64,000 bases of DNA from Microbacterium terregens (GTDB lineage Bacteria > Actinomycetota > Actinomycetes > Actinomycetales > Microbacteriaceae). The DNA lies in assembly GCF_039534975.1 (NCBI RefSeq), contig NZ_BAAAWH010000001.1, positions 1,736,001 through 1,800,000 of the forward strand, given 5' to 3'. This document shows positions 59,682 through 64,000 of this stretch, piece after piece. Position numbers and translations under genes: made by a program. The notes below the pieces were generated by a model. The model had not been told where the DNA came from, searched no databases, and saw only the letters and a program-made list of their open reading frames with translations. Positions within the stretch are counted from its first letter, which is position 1. Each line of letters opens with the position of its first letter.

Positions 59682-61370
59682 ATGGCCGTAGCGACCCAGC
59701 AGAACGCCCCGGAGGAGTCCGCGCGCCATGCGCGCGCCCGGCGGGCGGCCTGGCTGAAGGAGGACTTCGTCGACCGCACCCGTGCGCGAGCGGCGACTCT
59801 GAACCAGTTGCTGCTGGGTTCCGTCGTCTTCGCGCTCGCCTTCATGGTCGTGTTCGGACCGTTCGCGGGCGATGTCATCCTGTTCTTCACGGGGGCGGTC
59901 ATCATCGTGCTCGTCACCGGTGCGACACTCGTCATCCCGTGGAATCGCGTGCCATCCGGGTGGGTCGCGCTGGTGCCCGCGATCGATATCGTCGCCATCA
60001 CACTGATCCAGGTCTCGGCGCCGGGTTCCGCACTCGGGCTGCTCTGGATCTTTCCGACCACCTGGCTCGCGGCGGGTTTCGGGCTTTTCGGACTGGTCGC
60101 CGTCGTCGTGGCCGGGGTCGGCATCGCCTCGGTGCTGACGGCTCTGAACGACCTGCAGTTCACGCACGCGACCCTCCTGCTGCCGCTGGTGCTGATCGCG
60201 GTGGCGACCACGAGCCACCTCTCCGCGCGCCGTTCGGATGCCCAGCGGATGCTGCTGGCCAAGCAGTCGCACCTCCTGCGTCGGCTGCTGGAGCGCACGC
60301 GCAGGCAGGAGCAGGAGCTGACCGAGGTGCTGGACGCCGTCGATTTCGGCGTCATCCGCGTCGCCCGCGACGGCCAGGTCGCCGTGACCAACGAGGCGCA
60401 CGGTCGTCTGCAGCAGGTCGTCCTGCCGGACGAGGACGCCGCGAGCGACGACGTCCCCGCCTTCCGCGATGACGGGCGCACGGCGTTGCCTCAGGAGGAG
60501 CTGCCGCTCGAGCGGGCGCTGCGTGGCGAGGCGTTCGACGGGCAGATCGTCTGGTTCGGCGGAGAGCAGGGGCCACGACAGGCGCTCAGCATCACCGCGC
60601 GCCGCCTGACCGATTCGTCGGGACAGGATGCCGGAGCGGTTGTCGTCTCGCGCGATGTGACCGCGGAGCTGAACGCGCTGCGGGCGCGCGACGAGCTGGT
60701 CGCCTCGGTCTCCCACGAACTGCGTACGCCGCTGACGTCGATCCTGGGCTACCTCGACCTCGCGATCGAGGATCCCGACCTTCCGGACCACCTCCGGTCG
60801 AACCTGGATATCGCCGAGCGCAACGCAGAACGCCTGCTGCGGATCATCGCCGACATCCTGGCGGCGTCCAGCTCGTCCACATCGGTCGCGGCATCCCTCT
60901 CGCCCGTATCGACCGACGCCCGAGACATCGTGAGAGCCTCGGCTGAGGCGCTCGCGCCCCGCGCCGCAGGCAGATCGATCACGATCGACGTCAGCGGCCT
61001 GGAGGAGGCGATGGTGTGGGCGGATCCGCTGCGCATCCGCCAGGTGGTCGATAACCTGCTCTCGAACGCGATCACCTACAACCGCGACGGCGGAACGGTC
61101 TTCCTCGGCACGACCGGCGACGCGGTCTCGAGCTGGATCCTCGTCCGCGACACGGGGACGGGGATGACCGAGGCGGAGCGCACGCGCCTGTTCCAGCGCT
61201 TCTACAAGGCCGGACCGTCCCGTCGCGCGGGGACGGGGCTGGGACTGGCCATCAGCCGGGACATCGTGCGCGCCCACGGCGGCGAGCTCGGCCTGCACAG
61301 CGCGCCCGGCGTCGGAACGACCTTCATCGTCAAACTCCCCGCAACAGCCCCGGAAGGGACCCTCTCATGA
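59682..61370 (+). CDS. Sensor histidine kinase with PAS domain
   Basis: The protein has 562 residues. About six membrane helices (40-185) are followed by a PAS-like domain (about 210-330), HisKA with the phospho-acceptor in SHELRTPLTSILGYLDL (His near 345) and an ATPase domain with N box VVDNLLSNAITYN and G box GTGLGLAISRDIVRAHGG. Its ATGA overlap with the next gene couples it to a GGDEF-like protein. The convergent OmpR-type regulator is the likely partner. Confidence 0.93.
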   Translation: MAVATQQNAPEESARHARARRAAWLKEDFVDRTRARAATLNQLLLGSVVFALAFMVVFGPFAGDVILFFTGAVIIVLVTGATLVIPWNRVPSGWVALVPAIDIVAITLIQVSAPGSALGLLWIFPTTWLAAGFGLFGLVAVVVAGVGIASVLTALNDLQFTHATLLLPLVLIAVATTSHLSARRSDAQRMLLAKQSHLLRRLLERTRRQEQELTEVLDAVDFGVIRVARDGQVAVTNEAHGRLQQVVLPDEDAASDDVPAFRDDGRTALPQEELPLERALRGEAFDGQIVWFGGEQGPRQALSITARRLTDSSGQDAGAVVVSRDVTAELNALRARDELVASVSHELRTPLTSILGYLDLAIEDPDLPDHLRSNLDIAERNAERLLRIIADILAASSSSTSVAASLSPVSTDARDIVRASAEALAPRAAGRSITIDVSGLEEAMVWADPLRIRQVVDNLLSNAITYNRDGGTVFLGTTGDAVSSWILVRDTGTGMTEAERTRLFQRFYKAGPSRRAGTGLGLAISRDIVRAHGGELGLHSAPGVGTTFIVKLPATAPEGTLS

Positions 61371-62575
61371 ACCTCGCCCTCGATCTCACTAGCGTGCTGG
61401 TGATGAGCGCGCTGGTGGTCAACGTCAGCGGTGTCCTGTTCATCATCGGGACGCTCCTGCGCCGCGATGAAGGCGCCGGGCGCATCTGGGCGCTCGGGTT
61501 CCTCGCCGCCATGCTGACCACGCTCGCCTACCTCATCTGGGCCCAGTCGTCCGATGCGTGGTGGGCCGTGGCCATCGGAAACGGCGCTTTCGTCGCCGGC
61601 ACCGGGTGCATGTGGCTGGGATGCCGTCGCTTCAATGGCCACCGCATCGACTGGCCCTCGATCGTCGTGGCACTGGCCACGCTCGGCGCGGCCGGTTCGG
61701 TCTTCGCGGCCGGCCCCACCGGTGGGGACTGGGCCGGCGCGCTGTGGCTGTTCCTCCCGCTCGTCGTCCTGGCCGGAGCGGCGGCGGGGGAGTGCCTGCG
61801 CGGGGAGCTGCGATCGTCCCGCACGGCGTGGGCACTGGCTGCCGTGTTCAGCGTCCAGTCGCTGTTCTTCCTCGGCAGGACGATCGTGTACCTGACCGCG
61901 GGCGTGGACAGCGCCCTGTTCCAGCGCGCGTTCGGCACGGTCGCGGCGAGCTTCGTCACGGTCACCCTCTCGATCGTCGCCGTCGTCGCGACGTCCGTGC
62001 TGCGGGCTTCGCGCGCACCGATGCGCGGTCACTTCCGGCCGGCCGGGCTCGGCACGGCGCGTGACGGGATACTCGCGCAGGACGTGTTCCTCGCTGCTCT
62101 GGCAGACCTGTCCGATCGCGCTCGACGACGGTCCGAGCTGGTGGGGGTCATCGCGGTGCGCATCGATGACCTCGAGCAGATCTCCACCGCCTTCGGCAGC
62201 GATGTCGCCCGCACCGTGACAGAGACCTGGCGCGCCGGGGTGCGCCGCCACGCCCCGTCGAATTCCTTCGTCGCCGAGGACGGACTGAGCGGTCTTCTCG
62301 TCGGGGGCCTCATGGAGTCGCCTCGTGAAGCCCGCCGTCAGGCCGGTGCGATCTACCGCGGGCTGTTCGACGATCTGGGCACCGTCGGAGCCGGCGGCGA
62401 TCTCGGCGCGGTGATCCCCGTCGTCGGGGTCGGGGTCGCGCTCAGCGACACGACCGGCTACGACGCCGAGGCGCTGTCGGGTGTCGCGCGCGGCGCGGCT
62501 CGTCGCGCGGCGACGAGCGTGGACACCTCGATCCTGGTCGGCGAGGCCGAAGAGGATCAGGCGGTCAGCCGATAG
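61367..62575 (+). CDS. Membrane protein with degenerate GGDEF-like domain
   Basis: The protein has 402 residues. About seven membrane helices (1-215) are followed by a C-terminal domain of about 180 residues with the layout of a nucleotide-cyclase fold (LVGVIAVRIDDLEQISTAFGSDVARTV, VAEDGLSGLLVGGL, GVGVALSDTTGYDAEAL). The GGDEF signature itself is missing (EDGLSGLLVGG in its place), so diguanylate cyclase activity is unlikely. It is coupled to the kinase by ATGA and overlaps the convergent regulator by 19 nt. Confidence 0.85.
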   Translation: MNLALDLTSVLVMSALVVNVSGVLFIIGTLLRRDEGAGRIWALGFLAAMLTTLAYLIWAQSSDAWWAVAIGNGAFVAGTGCMWLGCRRFNGHRIDWPSIVVALATLGAAGSVFAAGPTGGDWAGALWLFLPLVVLAGAAAGECLRGELRSSRTAWALAAVFSVQSLFFLGRTIVYLTAGVDSALFQRAFGTVAASFVTVTLSIVAVVATSVLRASRAPMRGHFRPAGLGTARDGILAQDVFLAALADLSDRARRRSELVGVIAVRIDDLEQISTAFGSDVARTVTETWRAGVRRHAPSNSFVAEDGLSGLLVGGLMESPREARRQAGAIYRGLFDDLGTVGAGGDLGAVIPVVGVGVALSDTTGYDAEALSGVARGAARRAATSVDTSILVGEAEEDQAVSR

Positions 62576-63402
62576 CCGACTCCGCGCACCGTCTCGATCC
62601 AGCGCGGGCTCGCCGGCGACTCGCCCAGCTTGCGGCGCAGATTCGCCACGTGCACCTCGATGGCGCGCGCATCGCTGTCGCTGAAGAACTCCGCGCCGGT
62701 GACCTGCTCGCCGCGCAGCATCGTGGCCAGATCGGATTTGGCGCGCACACGACGTCCCGACCGCAGAAGCTCCGCGAGGATGTCGAACTCGCTGCGGGTG
62801 AGGTCCAGGCCGGTGCCTTCGAGCGTCACGATGCGGGTCTGCGGATTCAACCGCACGCCCTGGTGCTCAAGCCAGCCGATCGGGGCGTCGTCCACCTCGT
62901 CGGCGGCGGGCGACGCCCCGGTGGCGAGGTGATGTCGCGGTCGCCGCAGCATCGCGTCGATCCGTGCTCGCAGCTCGCGGGGGCGGAACGGTTTGGCGAC
63001 GTAGTCGTCCGCACCCGCTTCCAGTCCCTGCAGCGCATCGATCTCCTCGGTGCGCGCACTGAGCATGACGATGTAGGTCGTGCTGATCGCTCGGATGCGC
63101 TTGGCCGTCTCGAAACCGTCCATGCCGGGCATGTTCACGTCGAGGGTCGTCACCAGCGGCGAATGCTTGCGGACGAGCTTCAGGCCCTGCTCACCGGTGG
63201 CGCCGGCGTGGACGGCGAATCCCGCCTGCGACAGGACGGCAGACAGAAGCGACCGGATGTCTTCTTCATCCTCGATCACGACCGCGACGCGTGCTTCTTC
63301 CACCCTGGCACCTTCCGGCGCGGACGACTCGATCGCCGGCGCCCGAACGTCGGTAATGATATCCCAGAAGGCGGTCTGAAACTTCCTGTCCGGGTCGCTC
63401 AT
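62557..63402 (-). CDS. OmpR/PhoB-type response regulator
   Basis: The protein has 281 residues. An unusual 37-residue N-terminal extension precedes the receiver domain (VVIEDEEDIRSLL; phospho-acceptor Asp in TLDVNMPGMDG; VAKPF). The winged helix follows (LTRSEFDILAELL, EVHVANLRRKLGE, VRGVGYRL). The ATG at 63402 is chosen over an upstream start in the divergent promoter region. Convergent with the kinase operon, its probable partner. Confidence 0.93.
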   Translation of the reverse strand: MSDPDRKFQTAFWDIITDVRAPAIESSAPEGARVEEARVAVVIEDEEDIRSLLSAVLSQAGFAVHAGATGEQGLKLVRKHSPLVTTLDVNMPGMDGFETAKRIRAISTTYIVMLSARTEEIDALQGLEAGADDYVAKPFRPRELRARIDAMLRRPRHHLATGASPAADEVDDAPIGWLEHQGVRLNPQTRIVTLEGTGLDLTRSEFDILAELLRSGRRVRAKSDLATMLRGEQVTGAEFFSDSDARAIEVHVANLRRKLGESPASPRWIETVRGVGYRLTA

Positions 63403-63687
63403 CAGCGCGCCAGCGGAACGGTGTGGGATGGCGATCGCCCCCACGATCGCCATCCCGCCGTACCGAAATCAGATCCTGCACCCGTCAGCGATGCTGCATG
63501 GTGCGAACGGACGGCGCGAGGCCTTGACGCCGCACGGTCGCGTCCGCCTGCCATCGCATATCCTCCCCCAGAGACCGTCCGAGGATCCGCTTTCTTCGGG
63601 TGCCATCGACGATACGCGGCCGGACTCAAGTCCGGCTCAGGAGCACCTCAGGACTCCCCAAAGTTCTGAGCATGGCATCCTCGATGC

Positions 63688-64000
63688 ATGCCACTCGTCG
63701 CCCTCACCGGAGGCATCGCCTCCGGAAAGTCCACCATCGCCCGGCGCCTCGCCGAGCACGGAGCTGTTCTGGTCGACGCCGACCAGGTGGTCCGCGATGT
63801 CCAACTGCCGGGATCCCCGGTGCTCGCCGCCATCGCCACCGAATTCGGCGACGTGATGCTGCGATCCGACGGTTCGCTCGATCGCGCTGCGCTCGGCTCC
63901 CGCGTCTTCGGCGACCCGGCGGCCGTCCAGCGGCTGAACGCGATCGTCCACCCGGCGGTGCGCCTCGAGTCGCAGCGGCAGTTCGACGAGGCGTTCGCCG
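63688..64000 (+). CDS. coaE: Dephospho-CoA kinase (partial)
   Basis: The first 104 residues are in the window and the gene runs off the right edge. The P-loop GGIASGKST, the DADQVVRD substrate motif and AIVHPAVR identify CoaE, which phosphorylates dephospho-CoA in the last step of CoA synthesis. In actinobacteria coaE usually follows rpsA; here five genes have been placed between them. The ATG at 63688 gives the family N-terminus MPLVALTGGI. Confidence 0.95.
   Translation, partial: MPLVALTGGIASGKSTIARRLAEHGAVLVDADQVVRDVQLPGSPVLAAIATEFGDVMLRSDGSLDRAALGSRVFGDPAAVQRLNAIVHPAVRLESQRQFDEAFA

Overview
The window reads as chromosomal DNA of a high-GC actinobacterium, most probably Microbacterium or another Microbacteriaceae. 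The signs are an actinobacterial ctaE-qcrC-qcrA-qcrB operon divergent from trpD, the rpsA...coaE order, GTG/TTG starts with 1-14 nt stop/start overlaps, several short actinobacterial families (DUF2510, SHOCT, DUF3054, MetS), and many genes whose start codon lies 6 nt after a TAnnnT-like hexamer, as in leaderless transcripts. I saw no rRNA, tRNA, insertion sequence, integrase or CRISPR array.

Layout. 1-6315: end of an unknown gene, a rhodanese, the respiratory bc1/cytochrome oxidase operon (minus) and trpD (plus). 6400-15030: membrane protein, PHP-domain phosphoesterase, MFS exporter with a possible 12-codon leader ORF, SHOCT protein, a NarL-type two-component system with a probable autoregulatory dyad, a PolA-like 5'-3' exonuclease, an ABM-domain protein and small lipoproteins. 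15034-28909: FUSC-like membrane protein, ICL/PEP-mutase family enzyme, flavin monooxygenase-like enzyme, MetPS-type transporter, SEC-C protein, DUF427, LON-substrate-binding protein, repeat-bearing membrane protein, NAD(P)-binding protein plus DksA-like zinc finger, esterase, DUF1653/DUF1801 pair, acyl-CoA dehydrogenase, TrhO, DUF3054 and GyrI-like proteins.

29333-42171 is the most unusual part. It holds six co-directional, tightly packed genes: a secreted and membrane-anchored von Willebrand A protein, a 1152-residue tubulin/FtsZ-like protein, two large membrane proteins of unknown family (690 and 1103 residues), a zinc-ribbon DA1-like metallopeptidase and a membrane-tethered HNH nuclease. 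A 423-nt non-coding stretch with a perfect 18-bp palindrome precedes them. Co-occurrence of vWA and FtsZ-like proteins is known and has been proposed to form a membrane-remodelling system; the added peptidase and nuclease suggest a conflict, envelope or secretion function that I cannot identify.

42284-56800: PadR regulator with its palindrome, AarF/UbiB-type kinase, CspA with an odd in-frame upstream reading frame, quinone oxidoreductase next to a 5'-truncated epoxide hydrolase, a LysR helix-turn-helix protein with a histone-H1-like tail, a LuxR-type regulator fused to an alpha/beta hydrolase lacking its nucleophile serine, a methyltransferase followed by two small ORFs, a ScyD-like secreted protein, DUF2200, DUF2510, a terpene-cyclase-fold protein, NUDIX hydrolase, DUF151 nuclease, and a metallo-beta-lactamase/TetR pair around a nested operator. 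57531-64000: rpsA, a GIY-YIG protein, a histidine kinase / degenerate GGDEF / response regulator module, and the start of coaE.
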